Assembly (NCBI GenBank): GCA_017745075.1 | Contig: JAGIAD010000004.1 | Location: forward strand, 232,512 to 296,511 | Origin: Sphingobacteriaceae bacterium | GTDB lineage: Bacteria; Bacteroidota; Bacteroidia; Sphingobacteriales; Sphingobacteriaceae | DNA: 64,000 nucleotides | Direction: 5' to 3' | Shown: positions 27,574-37,795 of the stretch, in pieces | Position numbering within the stretch: position 1 is the stretch's first letter | Layout: every line of letters begins with the position of its first letter | Notes under the pieces: model-generated | The model's input: only the letters and a program-made list of their open reading frames with translations | Told to the model about the DNA's origin: nothing | Databases searched by the model: none | Translations under genes and position numbers: made by a program

Positions 27574-27578
27574 GACTA

Positions 27579-30380
27579 TTATTTTTGTTTAATACCACCC
27601 CCCATTTTGTTAAAGTCCCACGATACGGAGAACATTAAATATCTCCTAATGGTGGTATAACTGCTTTGGCTTATTGTTGTGTTGTTGGCCGAACGGTTAA
27701 AGCCGACATTTTGATTTAAAATATCATTTACGGTTGCTGAGAATCTTAAATTTTCTGATTTGAAAAACTTTTTGCTTATAGATGCATTCCAGATAAGACG
27801 CTCAAAACTTTCGGTGAGCACTTGCGTTTTTCCGTTGTACTGGTATTCGGCATCAGTAGATATTTCAAACTTGCCTGGTAACTGCACATTGCCAGAAGTA
27901 TAACCAGTCCATCCCCATCCATCACTGTTACGGCCTATACTTGTTCTAGCCATATTATACGAAGGACCGAAGCGGCCATAAAAACTGTAACTTTTATCTT
28001 TGTATTTCGAAATATTGATCCCTCCGCTGTAGCTATAGTTTTTAGTGTTGTTTAAGGTTCTGCCTAAATCGGTGGTAATAAAGTTATACGAAGAACTCCC
28101 GTTTGCATTTGCATTTAAACCTATATTTAATTCGCCAAGCGCGTTTATTTTTCTGCTGATCTGTCCGTATAAATAGAAATTGGTCTGCATTTTATCGTTG
28201 TAATTGATGTAGCGATAAGTGCTTTTACCTACACTATTGGTGGTTACATCGCTAATAATCGGATTTGCAGTAAAGTTGTAGGAGCCGCTTAACCAAATCG
28301 ATTGGTTGGTTAAAACCTTGTAAGAATTATAATTTGCACTAATATTGCTTCTGAACGATGGTCTTAAATCCTGGTTTCCTTCCACGATGTTAAATGGATC
28401 ATTATTTACCCTTACAGGCTGAAGTTGGTCCAATGAAGGCTGGTTGGTATTCCCGTTATAAGCGATCCGGAGTGATTTCTGTTGCGAAAAACGATATTGA
28501 TAAGAGGCCTGTGGCATATAATTTACAAAGTTTCTTACATATGTTTTATTGCGGTAAACATCATCCTGCTTAAAATTTACACCACTAAACTTCGATCCAA
28601 AATTGATAACGGTTTTGCCTTTTTTGTAATTGAAAATGGCACCGGCCTGATTGATGGTCTGGTTCAACTCAAAGTTATTGCTGTAAACGGTGTCTAAAAT
28701 ATCGTACCTGCCGCTGCCTGATTGGTTGAAAGATAAGCGATCGGATTTTCCGTTCATTAACGTTAAGCCATAGTTTACAATTACGGTTAAGGTTTTAGAA
28801 AGTGGTTCGGTATAGGCTGCATTTAATTTGAATGCATTGTTTGTGATATCATTTACCTTTAACTGATTGGTAAGACTATCTATTGTTCCTGTTCCTGCCC
28901 CGTTTATTCGTTTATTCTCTGAGTTTAAGTACCCTTCGCCATTACTCTTGTTGATGGATTGATTTAAGTTTAATGATAAGGTACGTCCTTTTTTCTTCAG
29001 TTTTTTGGTGAATAAAACGTTCATGTTAAAACTTTGATCGTCGGTCTTATTGCTGAGGGTTCTTTTGGATGAATTTAGAAACTTATCATTTTCGCCCAGT
29101 GTTTCGGTTTCAAAATAATTGGAAGTATTGCCTTTTTTAAATGCCCCATCAACATTAACTTTCATGGTCAAAGTTGTATCAATTTTTAGCTCATACATCG
29201 CATCGAGCTTTTGTCTGAACATGTCATTATCAAATGATTCATTGGAGGTATTGTTCTGTACGCCCGATTCTAAATTGTTCTGACTTATAGAGTTTCTGTC
29301 ACCCTGAACCCTGATCGATCCGATTTTATAATTTGTATTTAATGATTCTTTATCCTTATTCCATTTGTTGTCAAAATGTAGCCCCCCGGTTCTGGCTACA
29401 GGCAAACCCTGACCATTATACTGTCCGTCGTAACTATCAAAATCATCGCCGCCAAAACTAAAATACATTCCACCATCATCACTCATCGTCATTCCGCCAG
29501 AGCCCCCATATTTATCACGGTCATCCCAGCCTAAACCCACTGTTCCGTTATTGCCTAAAATACCATAGGCCGAAAATTTCTTTTTGCCCCAGAATTTATT
29601 GAACATGGCCTGTCCCTGATAAAAATCTTTGGTGCCATAGCCCCCCTGTACTTTACCGAAATAACCGTTCTTTTTATCTTCCTTGAGTTTAATATTAAGC
29701 GTTTTGGTTTTTTCGCCATCATCAATGCCCGTGAAACTGGCCTGATCGCTGGCTTTATCGTAAAGCTGAACCGATTCTACCATGTCTGCCCGGAGATTTT
29801 TAGTGACCAAGGTTGGGTCGTCGCCAAAAAATTCTTCACCATCTACCAGCACTTTCGGAACCGTTTTTCCCTGAGCCGTAATTTTTCCGTCTTTATCTAC
29901 CTGGAAACCAGGAAACTGTTTAATCAGGTCCTCCACTTTCGAATTGGGCTCGATATGATATGCTTTAGGATCAAACTCAGTAGTATCGCCTTTTATCTTT
30001 ATGGCCGTACGGTTTCCTTTGATAATTACATCGGCAAGTATTTTAGCCATTCCGGTGAGATTAATCCTGCCATAATCTTTAACCTGGCTGGTAGAATCTA
30101 AAGTAAAATGATCAACAAAATCGGCATATTTTGGATAAGAAACCAGCAAGATAAACTTACCGTTTTTAATGCCATGGATTTCGAAAGTACCATTTTCTGC
30201 TGTCCTGGTAAATTTCAACAGTGTAGAATCTTTTGCATTTAAAACTGCTACGGAAGTTCCGGATAAAAGCGTGGTAGAAGCTGTGTCAATCGTTCGGCCT
30301 TTAATGGTGTGGAGGCCCTGTGCTTTTGAGTAGGAAGAGATCACTGCTAAAAAGCACAATGAGAGTAAAAGACGTTTCAT
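27579..30380 (-). CDS. TonB-dependent receptor-like outer membrane beta-barrel protein
   Basis: 933 residues. A signal peptide is followed by a carboxypeptidase-regulatory-like domain (about 22-110), a plug (VEDLIKQFPGFQVDKDGKITAQGK, then VPKVLVDGEEFFGDD) and a long barrel with alternating residues. It belongs to the outer-membrane beta-barrel group that pairs with GLPGLI proteins, not to SusC. Substrate unknown; metal or peptide transport has been suggested for relatives, which I cannot confirm. A perfect 16-bp palindrome lies 32 bases upstream of the start. Confidence 0.88.
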   Translation of the reverse strand: MKRLLLSLCFLAVISSYSKAQGLHTIKGRTIDTASTTLLSGTSVAVLNAKDSTLLKFTRTAENGTFEIHGIKNGKFILLVSYPKYADFVDHFTLDSTSQVKDYGRINLTGMAKILADVIIKGNRTAIKIKGDTTEFDPKAYHIEPNSKVEDLIKQFPGFQVDKDGKITAQGKTVPKVLVDGEEFFGDDPTLVTKNLRADMVESVQLYDKASDQASFTGIDDGEKTKTLNIKLKEDKKNGYFGKVQGGYGTKDFYQGQAMFNKFWGKKKFSAYGILGNNGTVGLGWDDRDKYGGSGGMTMSDDGGMYFSFGGDDFDSYDGQYNGQGLPVARTGGLHFDNKWNKDKESLNTNYKIGSIRVQGDRNSISQNNLESGVQNNTSNESFDNDMFRQKLDAMYELKIDTTLTMKVNVDGAFKKGNTSNYFETETLGENDKFLNSSKRTLSNKTDDQSFNMNVLFTKKLKKKGRTLSLNLNQSINKSNGEGYLNSENKRINGAGTGTIDSLTNQLKVNDITNNAFKLNAAYTEPLSKTLTVIVNYGLTLMNGKSDRLSFNQSGSGRYDILDTVYSNNFELNQTINQAGAIFNYKKGKTVINFGSKFSGVNFKQDDVYRNKTYVRNFVNYMPQASYQYRFSQQKSLRIAYNGNTNQPSLDQLQPVRVNNDPFNIVEGNQDLRPSFRSNISANYNSYKVLTNQSIWLSGSYNFTANPIISDVTTNSVGKSTYRYINYNDKMQTNFYLYGQISRKINALGELNIGLNANANGSSSYNFITTDLGRTLNNTKNYSYSGGINISKYKDKSYSFYGRFGPSYNMARTSIGRNSDGWGWTGYTSGNVQLPGKFEISTDAEYQYNGKTQVLTESFERLIWNASISKKFFKSENLRFSATVNDILNQNVGFNRSANNTTISQSSYTTIRRYLMFSVSWDFNKMGGGIKQK

Positions 30381-30411
30381 AGATAAAATTTGTTTTGTTT
30401 GCCCGAATATA

Positions 30412-30427
30412 AACTAATATATTAGTT
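30412..30427. promoter_or_regulatory. Perfect palindrome upstream of the TonB/GLPGLI pair (candidate operator)
   Basis: AACTAATATATTAGTT is fully self-complementary. On the - strand it leads straight into TATATTCG, one mismatch from a TAnnTTTG -7 box. A repressor dimer sitting here would cover the promoter. No obvious cognate regulator is adjacent. Confidence 0.5.
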
Positions 30428-30516
30428 GTTGGTAATGCTTTAACCTTTTTTAACAATTTAAAAAACCGGTGCATCACCATACACACAAAAGATTATATCT
30501 TTAATAAAAAAATCAG

Positions 30517-32328
30517 ATGAAATTACCTTCTCTCCAGCAGCTTTACAGTGGATTTATACATGTAATTAAGCGTTTTCCGTTACAGTTTATCTTCGCTGTG
30601 GCTGCAACCATTTGCTCTTGCTACTACATTCATATTTCAGATTTCCGGTATCATTCAGAACAAAATGAAATACTGGAAAGCCACCTGATCAAAGCAATAG
30701 CCATTTTAAACCTGGCACTTACATTTGTATTGGCACTCGATTTAATTTCAGAACGGAACCAATATCAACCGGCAAAAAAATGGCTGTTGCGCCTTGGAGG
30801 TATCCTGATGTGTACAATCCTGTATTTCGGCCTCGATCCGGTGAATTATTCTGCCGATCTTTACCGCATTTTCCTGTTCGCCTTTGCCTTCCATTTGCTT
30901 GTGGCATTTGCCCCATTTGTCGGTCACGAAAAAATGAATGGTTTCTGGCAGTTTAACAAAGCACTTTTTTTAAGGTTTCTAACTTCCGCACTTTACTCGG
31001 CCGTGTTATATGCCGGTTTGGCCATTGCCCTGGTTGCCATTAACGGGCTGTTTAATGCAGATATCAGGTGGCAAACTTACATGACCTTATTTGCGATCAT
31101 CACCGCTGGATTTAATACCACCTTCTTTCTGGCCGGAATCCCTACCGATTATAAATTGCTTGAGGAAGATCAAAGCTACCCGAAAGGCCTGAAAATATTT
31201 GCCCAGTTTGTGCTTATTCCGCTGGTAACCATTTACCTGGCAATCTTACTGATTTACGAACTTAAAATCGCAGTACAATGGCAATTGCCCAAAGGGCTGG
31301 TATCGAGCCTGATTTTAGGCTATTCGGTATTTGGCATTTTATCGTTGTTGTTGGTTTACCCGGTTAAAGACACCGAAGGAAACAGCTGGATCAGACTATT
31401 CTCGAGGTTCTTTTATATCATGTTGATCCCCTTGGTGGTACTGTTGCTATTGGCCGTATGGAAGAGGGTTGGCCATTACGGGATTACCGAAAGCAGGTAT
31501 ATTTTAACCGCACTGGCATTATGGTTGGCTGGTATAACCATTTATTTTCTCTTCAGTAAAAAACAGAATATTAAAGTGATCCCGATAAGCTTGTGCATCA
31601 TTTCGCTTTTGGCTACCTATGGTCCGCAGAGTGCCTTTTCGGTTTCGAAGTTCTCGCAGTTGAGCCGTTTAAAAAGAATAATGAGCAGCCAGAAAAAAGA
31701 GGATGTGAAAGAACGGCCTGCAGTAATCAGGTACCTGGTTTATACCCATGGATTAAAAACTTTACAGCCTTTCACTCAGAAAGACCTCGGCAAAATCGAG
31801 GAAAAGATTGATAAATCCAATAACTACCGGTACACCATGCGCATGAACAAGGTTGATACGGCCCTGGCCATTTTTAAGGTTAAAGGTTATAAAACTTACG
31901 ATCCGGGAGTGACCATTATCCTTCAAAATGATGAAAATCAGGTCTTAAATGTTAAGGGTTATGATTACCTGGTAGAACTTAATGACTATCCCGAACAAAA
32001 AGTAACCCGTCTTTACGGTACAGATTTAACAACCGATAAAACCAATACCAGAATCTCCTTATCGGTTAATAATCAGCCAGCCTTGCTAATCGAATTAAAA
32101 ACGTTGGTCGATCAGGCGGTTAAAGCATATAAAAAAGGGACTTTAAAACCAACCGGTAAAAAGCAGGAATTTTTTTATCCCGCAAAGCTGATGAGTGTTT
32201 CTAAAAACATCAACGGCTATCAATACACCATTGTCATCACCTCTCTGGAAAGCACTTACCACGAAGACGATGAAAATGATTATTTCTGGACTGATACCCA
32301 CAGTTACCTGCTTATTAGAAAACTTTAA
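30517..32328 (+). CDS. DUF4153 multi-pass membrane protein
   Basis: 603 residues. About ten hydrophobic segments fill residues 20-375, and a soluble C-terminal part of about 220 residues follows (from KRIMSSQKKEDVKERPAVIRYLVYTHG). This matches the DUF4153 family, whose function is not established. It is divergent from the TonB-type gene. A terminator follows closely, so it is transcribed alone. Confidence 0.82.
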   Translation: MKLPSLQQLYSGFIHVIKRFPLQFIFAVAATICSCYYIHISDFRYHSEQNEILESHLIKAIAILNLALTFVLALDLISERNQYQPAKKWLLRLGGILMCTILYFGLDPVNYSADLYRIFLFAFAFHLLVAFAPFVGHEKMNGFWQFNKALFLRFLTSALYSAVLYAGLAIALVAINGLFNADIRWQTYMTLFAIITAGFNTTFFLAGIPTDYKLLEEDQSYPKGLKIFAQFVLIPLVTIYLAILLIYELKIAVQWQLPKGLVSSLILGYSVFGILSLLLVYPVKDTEGNSWIRLFSRFFYIMLIPLVVLLLLAVWKRVGHYGITESRYILTALALWLAGITIYFLFSKKQNIKVIPISLCIISLLATYGPQSAFSVSKFSQLSRLKRIMSSQKKEDVKERPAVIRYLVYTHGLKTLQPFTQKDLGKIEEKIDKSNNYRYTMRMNKVDTALAIFKVKGYKTYDPGVTIILQNDENQVLNVKGYDYLVELNDYPEQKVTRLYGTDLTTDKTNTRISLSVNNQPALLIELKTLVDQAVKAYKKGTLKPTGKKQEFFYPAKLMSVSKNINGYQYTIVITSLESTYHEDDENDYFWTDTHSYLLIRKL

Positions 32329-32350
32329 ATTAAGCAGATCTCTGATAGAT

Positions 32351-32379
32351 GGCCAGTCTTTAACAGATTGGCCTTTTTT
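32351..32379 (+). terminator. Terminator after the DUF4153 gene
   Basis: GGCCAGTCT and AGATTGGCC (32351-32359, 32365-32373) form a 9-bp stem with one G-U pair and a 5-base loop, followed by six T. Confidence 0.85.
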
Positions 32380-32570
32380 GTTTGTCGATATTTAAAAAAA
32401 CAAGCAGGTTTTCGTATAGGTTATTTAAGTGTTCGTCTATAAATACAAGCCCATGGTATAATAGCCCATAATCGGCTGAAACGTTTTCAATGTACCGTAG
32501 TCTTAATTACAAAAGAGCCTAATAATTAGGTATTTAAAATAAAGATTTACAAACATAAAATATTAAGGTC

Positions 32571-33209
32571 ATGAAAACTTCTATCAAAAATTTATTCGCA
32601 GCAGCATTAGTAATGGTTACTTTAAGCAGCGCAACAGTAGTAGCAAACGCAACAGAAAATAATGCCAGCTACACTGCATTAACAAAAGTTAAAAACATCA
32701 GCAAAATCGTGGTTTCAGGAAATGTGAAACTGATCCTTGTTCAGGATGCTAAAGAAAGTGTTGAAGTGTACGATCAGTATTACACCAAAAACGCCTTGGT
32801 GCAACAACAGGGAGCAGAATTGAGAATCAGTTCTTTTGATAAAAATACTTTAACCGTAATTGCCCACGTAAATAATTTAACCGCTATTGAAGCTTCAAAT
32901 ACGGCAAGTGTAAGCACTGCCGGAAGTTTTAACCTGTTAAACCTGAGTGTTGTTTTAAATGATGATGCATCGGCAGATATTAAAGTCAATACCGTTAGTT
33001 TATCAACAAATGTGAAAGATGGTGCGTCCTTAAAATTAGAAGGTACTACCGATTTACACCAAGCGGTAATGGGTGTAGCATCCAAAGTAAACATGGATGG
33101 TTTTACTGCTCAGGAAAGTAATACAAGGTTAACAGGAAAAACACTTTTGGCAAATAACAAATCGCGTTATGACGATATACAGTTAGCTTTATTGGAAAAA
33201 TTATTCTAA
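32571..33209 (+). CDS. Secreted GIN-domain protein (DUF2807-like)
   Basis: 212 residues with a signal peptide ending near VVANA (residue 24). The rest is a series of short beta-strands (KIVVSGNVKLILVQDAKESVEVYDQ, then ANNTASVSTAGSF-like turns) typical of the head-GIN/DUF2807 beta-solenoid. The function is unknown; the family is probably extracytoplasmic. It is monocistronic, with a strong terminator 20 bases after the stop. Confidence 0.8.
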   Translation: MKTSIKNLFAAALVMVTLSSATVVANATENNASYTALTKVKNISKIVVSGNVKLILVQDAKESVEVYDQYYTKNALVQQQGAELRISSFDKNTLTVIAHVNNLTAIEASNTASVSTAGSFNLLNLSVVLNDDASADIKVNTVSLSTNVKDGASLKLEGTTDLHQAVMGVASKVNMDGFTAQESNTRLTGKTLLANNKSRYDDIQLALLEKLF

Positions 33210-33229
33210 CTCCATCATATATTTACCGC

Positions 33230-33262
33230 AAAGGCGCTGAACTTAAATTCAGCGCCTTTTTT
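33230..33262 (+). terminator. Strong terminator after the GIN-domain gene
   Basis: AAAGGCGCTGAA (33230-33241) and TTCAGCGCCTTT (33248-33259) form a perfect 12-bp stem with a 6-base loop and a T run. Confidence 0.92.
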
Positions 33263-33392
33263 AGTTCTGTTGGTCGGGATTTCAAATCCCGACCTTATTT
33301 AGATAATGTTTATTAAAGCACCTGAAAAGATACTAAACTGTAACCATTTATCCGGATTTCAAATCCGGACCAACGGAAAGATAAGAAGTCAG

Positions 33393-33443
33393 ATGGCGAT
33401 AAAATCGCCTTTCTCGTGCATCCCCATTACAAACGGTGACGAT
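33393..33443. repeat. CCTCGTT-type intergenic repeat, diverged copy
   Basis: GATAAAATCGCCTTTCTC, then GCATCC, then TACAAACGGTGACGATG follow the same order as 13899-13948. The palindromic stem has decayed here. It sits just downstream of the ALDH7-type gene's stop. Confidence 0.55.
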
Positions 33444-33444
33444 G

Positions 33445-34986
33445 TTATAAATCAAATTTAATGCCCTGCGCCAGAGGCAAGGTATTAGAATAATTAATGG
33501 TATTGGTTTGCCTGCGCATATAAGCTTTCCAGGCGTCAGAGCCGCTTTCCCTGCCACCACCGGTTTCTTTTTCGCCGCCAAAAGCCCCGCCTATTTCGGC
33601 ACCTGAAGTGCCGATATTTACATTGGCTATGCCGCAGTCAGATCCGTTGGCCGATAAGAACTGTTCTGCCTCTCTTAAATTCAAAGTCATTATAGCCGAC
33701 GATAATCCTTGTGGAACAGCATTTTGTAAGGCGATGGCCTCATCCAATGTTTTATATTTAATCAGGTATAGAATTGGTGCAAACGTTTCGTGCTGAACAA
33801 TCTCGAAATCATTCTTAACCTCTGCAATGCATGGTTTTACATAACAACCGCTTGTATAACCAGGGCCAGATAAAACGCCGCCTTCTACCACGAAATTGCC
33901 TCCTTCGGCCTTACATTTCGCTATAGAATCCAGGTAGGCTGCAACTGCATCGGTATCAATCAGCGGACCTACATGGTTATTTTGATCTAGGGGATCTCCA
34001 ATACGCAATTGTTCGTAAGCTTTAACCAGTTTAGCGGTAAAAGTATCGTATACACTTTCGTGGATAATTAACCTTCTGGTAGAAGTGCAGCGCTGGCCTG
34101 CTGTGCCAACTGCACCAAATACCGCGCCGATTAAACTCATGTCTAAATCGGCATGTTCTGAAATAATAATGGCATTATTGCCACCAAGTTCGAGCAAGCT
34201 TTTTCCTAACCTTGCGCCAACTGCAGCACCAACGGCTTTACCCATTCGTGTTGATCCGGTAGCAGAAATTAAGGGGATGCGCCCGTCATTGGTCATGAGT
34301 TCGCCAACTTCCCTATCGCCTAAAACCAGGTTGCAAACACCTTCTGCAACATTATTGGCTTTAAAAACCCTTGCAATAATATGCTGACAGGCAATAGCAG
34401 TTAAAGGTGTTTTTTCTGATGGTTTCCAGATACAGACATTACCACAAACCAAAGCCAAAGCCGCATTCCAGCTCCATACAGCTACAGGGAAGTTAAATGC
34501 CGAAATAATGCCAACAATACCCAGCGGGTGCCATTGTTCGTACATCCGGTGGCTTGGGCGTTCGCTGTGCATGGTTAAACCATAAAGCTGCCTTGATAAA
34601 CCCACTGCAAAATCACAGATATCGATCATTTCCTGTACTTCGCCAAAGCCCTCCTGCAAACTTTTCCCCATTTCGTAGGATACCAAGGTGCCCAGGGCTT
34701 CTTTATTTTCGCGCAGGGCATCGCCAAACTGACGTACAATTTCTCCTCTTTTGGGAGCCGGAACCGAACGCCATGCAGTAAATGCTTCCTGGGCTTTAAT
34801 TACAACACTATCATAATCAGCGGCGTCTGCAACTTTGGCCGAAGCAATCAGCTTGTCATCAACAGGAGAATAGCTTTCCAATGTTTTGGTATTTGCTGCG
34901 CCGCCCCAATTACTTCCTGTGCTAAATGCTGCATTATTGGCTTTTACGCCTAATCTGTTTAAAATAGATTGAATATCTGTAGTCAT
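33445..34986 (-). CDS. Aldehyde dehydrogenase, ALDH7 type (aminoadipate semialdehyde / piperideine-6-carboxylate dehydrogenase)
   Basis: 513 residues, a typical ALDH7 length. Catalytic residues are intact: LLELGGNN has the general-base Glu and, 34 residues on, GQRCTSTRR has the nucleophilic Cys. AFNFPVAVWSWN carries the oxyanion Asn. ALDH7 enzymes oxidise alpha-aminoadipate semialdehyde in lysine breakdown, and may protect against reactive aldehydes. No other lysine genes are nearby, so the substrate rests on family resemblance. Confidence 0.85.
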   Translation of the reverse strand: MTTDIQSILNRLGVKANNAAFSTGSNWGGAANTKTLESYSPVDDKLIASAKVADAADYDSVVIKAQEAFTAWRSVPAPKRGEIVRQFGDALRENKEALGTLVSYEMGKSLQEGFGEVQEMIDICDFAVGLSRQLYGLTMHSERPSHRMYEQWHPLGIVGIISAFNFPVAVWSWNAALALVCGNVCIWKPSEKTPLTAIACQHIIARVFKANNVAEGVCNLVLGDREVGELMTNDGRIPLISATGSTRMGKAVGAAVGARLGKSLLELGGNNAIIISEHADLDMSLIGAVFGAVGTAGQRCTSTRRLIIHESVYDTFTAKLVKAYEQLRIGDPLDQNNHVGPLIDTDAVAAYLDSIAKCKAEGGNFVVEGGVLSGPGYTSGCYVKPCIAEVKNDFEIVQHETFAPILYLIKYKTLDEAIALQNAVPQGLSSAIMTLNLREAEQFLSANGSDCGIANVNIGTSGAEIGGAFGGEKETGGGRESGSDAWKAYMRRQTNTINYSNTLPLAQGIKFDL

Positions 34987-35110
34987 ATCTCTATCGGTTT
35001 ACACAAAAAAACAAAAAAATACCTTAAAGGTGGTTACATTTGGTGCTTTACTTTTACCATAATACTTAATATCTTGCTTTAAAGATAACTGACTTATAAA
35101 ATCTTAAAAA

Positions 35111-37621
35111 ATGAATAAAAAATTTATTGCCTGTGGGGTAATATTGGCTTCTGCTTTTTTAGCTAATCCAACTTTTGCACAGGAACAGGCTGCCGAAAAA
35201 TCAAATAATCTCAGCGTTTACCGGGCAACCGCAACCAAGGTTAACGATCTGGTGCATACTAAATTAGATGTGTCTTTCGATTACGCAAAAAGATACCTTT
35301 ATGGAAAAGAATGGGTAACCTTAAAACCCCACTTTTACCCTACAGATTCTTTAACCCTCGATGCACAGGGAATGGATATTAAAACCGTATCTCTGGTGGG
35401 TGCAAAAGGAAATACACCGCTTAAATATGTTTATAATGATAATAAGCTGTATATCACTTTAAATAAAACATACACCAATGCCGAAAAATATACGGTTTAC
35501 ATTGCTTACACGGCCAAACCTGACGAACTGAAGGTAAAGGGAAGTGCTGCCATAACCGATGCCAAAGGCCTTTATTTTATCAATCCTGATGGTACCGATA
35601 AAAATAAACCAACGCAGATCTGGACACAGGGCGAAACGGAATCATCATCGGCGTGGTTCCCTACCATTGATAAGCCTGATCAGAAAACCACCCAGGAAAT
35701 TTCGATGACTGTTAAGTCGAAATACACCACACTATCGAACGGAAAACTGGTGAGCCAGAAAACTAATGCTGACGGTACTAGAACCGATACCTGGAAAATG
35801 GATCTCCCACATTCGCCATATTTATTTATGATGGCTATTGGGGAGTTTAAGGTTACAAAAGATACATACAAAGGTAAAGAGGTAAATTATTACCTCGAAC
35901 CCAAATTTGCACCTTATGTTAAACAGATCTTCGGGAAAACACCCGATATGATCCAGTTTTACAGCAATATTTTAGGGGTGGATTACCCATGGAACAAATA
36001 TTCGCAGGTGGTGGTGAGAGATTATGTTTCGGGAGCTATGGAAAACACCACGGCAACATTACATGGCGAACAGATCCAGAAGACCGACCGGGAGTTGTTG
36101 GATGGGAACGAAGAGGGTACCATCGCCCACGAACTTTTCCACCAGTGGTTTGGCGATTATGTAACTGCCGAATCGTGGTCTAACTTAACCATGAACGAAT
36201 CTTTTGCAACTTTTGGCGAGATTATCTGGCATGGGCACGATGCCGGCCTTGATGCAGAAGATAAATCGCGTTACGAAAAACTGCAATCGTATTTAGGCTC
36301 GACTAAAAAAGGCGAAAGTCCGGTTTTGGCCCGCTTCTATTATAACGATAAGGAAGATATGTTCGATAATGTGAGTTATGCCAAAGGATCTATCATCCTT
36401 TATGCGCTTAAAAACCAGATGGGCGATGCTGCTTTCTACAAATCGCTTAACCGTTATCTCACTACAAATGCTTTCAAAAATGGTGAAACACACCAGCTAC
36501 GCCTGGCCATGGAGGATGTCACCGGTAAAGATTGGAACCCTTACTTTAACCAATGGTATTACAATGGAGGTCACCCAATTTTAAGCATCGATTATGGCTA
36601 CGAAAACGGAAAAGCTATCATTAAAATAAAGCAGGCGCAAGATTCTAGCGTACAGACCTTTACGCTGCCTGTTAAAATTGATATTTATGCAGGAGGTAAA
36701 AAAATCAGGAAGGAAATCCTGATCAATAGCCGCGAGCAGAATTTTAGTTTTGAGGTGAGTGCTAAACCTGATTTAATCGATTTTGACGTAGATAAAATTT
36801 TAGTTGGCGAAACCAACGACAATAAAACCGCCGAAAACTATTACTTTCAGTATAAAAATGCACCAAGTTATGCTAACAGAATTGAAGCTTTACAGTTTAT
36901 TATGCAAAGCAAGGCCAGCAGCGGACAACAAATACTGTTGGAAGGGTTGGAAGATAAATCGGGCGATTTACGCGCATTAAGCATTGACGGCCTTAATCTC
37001 GAAGATGCACAGATCAAAGCTGCAGCATTGCCCGTTCTGTTACAACTTGCCAAAAGCGATAAAGACACCGAAGTTAGATCGGCTGCGATTCTAAAATTGG
37101 CTGAAACAGGCGATCAGGCTTACAAATCATTGATGCTCGAAAGCCTGAAAGACCGTTCATATAAAGTGCTTGCGGCTGGTATTGGCGGATTGGCTAAACT
37201 TGCGCCGCAGGAAAGCCTTTCGGCATTATCGGCCCTTGATGAAGATACCAAAGAACATATTGCACCATCTGTTGCATCCTTATACATCAGCGATCCGAAA
37301 GACGAGCACCAGGCATTTTACGAAAACATTATGCTAAATGGCGATCGCAATAAAATTTTTGGGGTAATTGGGCAGTATTTCCAGTATTTACGGGCAAATA
37401 CCAATCCTGCAGTAACCGAAAAAGGTATAAATAACATCAGCAATGCCATCGAAAGATTGAAGCTTCAGACTTACTTAAACAAACAACTGGCTGGTGCCTA
37501 TGCGGCAACGGCTCAGGGTAAGGCAAAGCAGGCTGCTGCTGCCAGTGGCGATGCAAAAGCCAACCTGAACAAACAGGCGGAGTTGTTTAAAAAAGCAGCT
37601 GTCGATTTAGAAAAGGAATAA
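35111..37621 (+). CDS. M1-family metallo-aminopeptidase, secreted
   Basis: 836 residues with a signal peptide ending near TFAQ (residue 24). It has the M1 exopeptidase motif GAMEN (308-312) and the zinc site HELFH (His340, Glu341, His344) with Glu363 in NESF. Residues about 575-730 contain helical HEAT-like repeats. It should release N-terminal residues from peptides in the periplasm or outside. It has no operon partner; the neighbour converges. Confidence 0.93.
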   Translation: MNKKFIACGVILASAFLANPTFAQEQAAEKSNNLSVYRATATKVNDLVHTKLDVSFDYAKRYLYGKEWVTLKPHFYPTDSLTLDAQGMDIKTVSLVGAKGNTPLKYVYNDNKLYITLNKTYTNAEKYTVYIAYTAKPDELKVKGSAAITDAKGLYFINPDGTDKNKPTQIWTQGETESSSAWFPTIDKPDQKTTQEISMTVKSKYTTLSNGKLVSQKTNADGTRTDTWKMDLPHSPYLFMMAIGEFKVTKDTYKGKEVNYYLEPKFAPYVKQIFGKTPDMIQFYSNILGVDYPWNKYSQVVVRDYVSGAMENTTATLHGEQIQKTDRELLDGNEEGTIAHELFHQWFGDYVTAESWSNLTMNESFATFGEIIWHGHDAGLDAEDKSRYEKLQSYLGSTKKGESPVLARFYYNDKEDMFDNVSYAKGSIILYALKNQMGDAAFYKSLNRYLTTNAFKNGETHQLRLAMEDVTGKDWNPYFNQWYYNGGHPILSIDYGYENGKAIIKIKQAQDSSVQTFTLPVKIDIYAGGKKIRKEILINSREQNFSFEVSAKPDLIDFDVDKILVGETNDNKTAENYYFQYKNAPSYANRIEALQFIMQSKASSGQQILLEGLEDKSGDLRALSIDGLNLEDAQIKAAALPVLLQLAKSDKDTEVRSAAILKLAETGDQAYKSLMLESLKDRSYKVLAAGIGGLAKLAPQESLSALSALDEDTKEHIAPSVASLYISDPKDEHQAFYENIMLNGDRNKIFGVIGQYFQYLRANTNPAVTEKGINNISNAIERLKLQTYLNKQLAGAYAATAQGKAKQAAAASGDAKANLNKQAELFKKAAVDLEKE

Positions 37622-37640
37622 CTCTTATTCCTCCAACAGG

Positions 37641-37751
37641 TCGTCATTTCGACAGGCGCGCAACGAAATGGAGAAACACGCAGTGCTCAGCGAAGCTAAA
37701 TCTGTGTTGAATAGATCTCTCCATTCCACTGCGTTTCAGTCGGGATGACGA
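37641..37751. repeat. Member of the TCGTCATTTCGA palindromic repeat family
   Basis: TCGTCATTTCGAC at the left (37641) faces AGTCGGGATGACGA at the right (ending 37751). Inner text includes GTGCTCAGCGAAGCTAAATC. It fills the gap between two convergent genes. Confidence 0.7.
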
Positions 37752-37795
37752 CTTTTTTATTGATATGCCGTAAATCCTGGGGATTATACAGAAGT

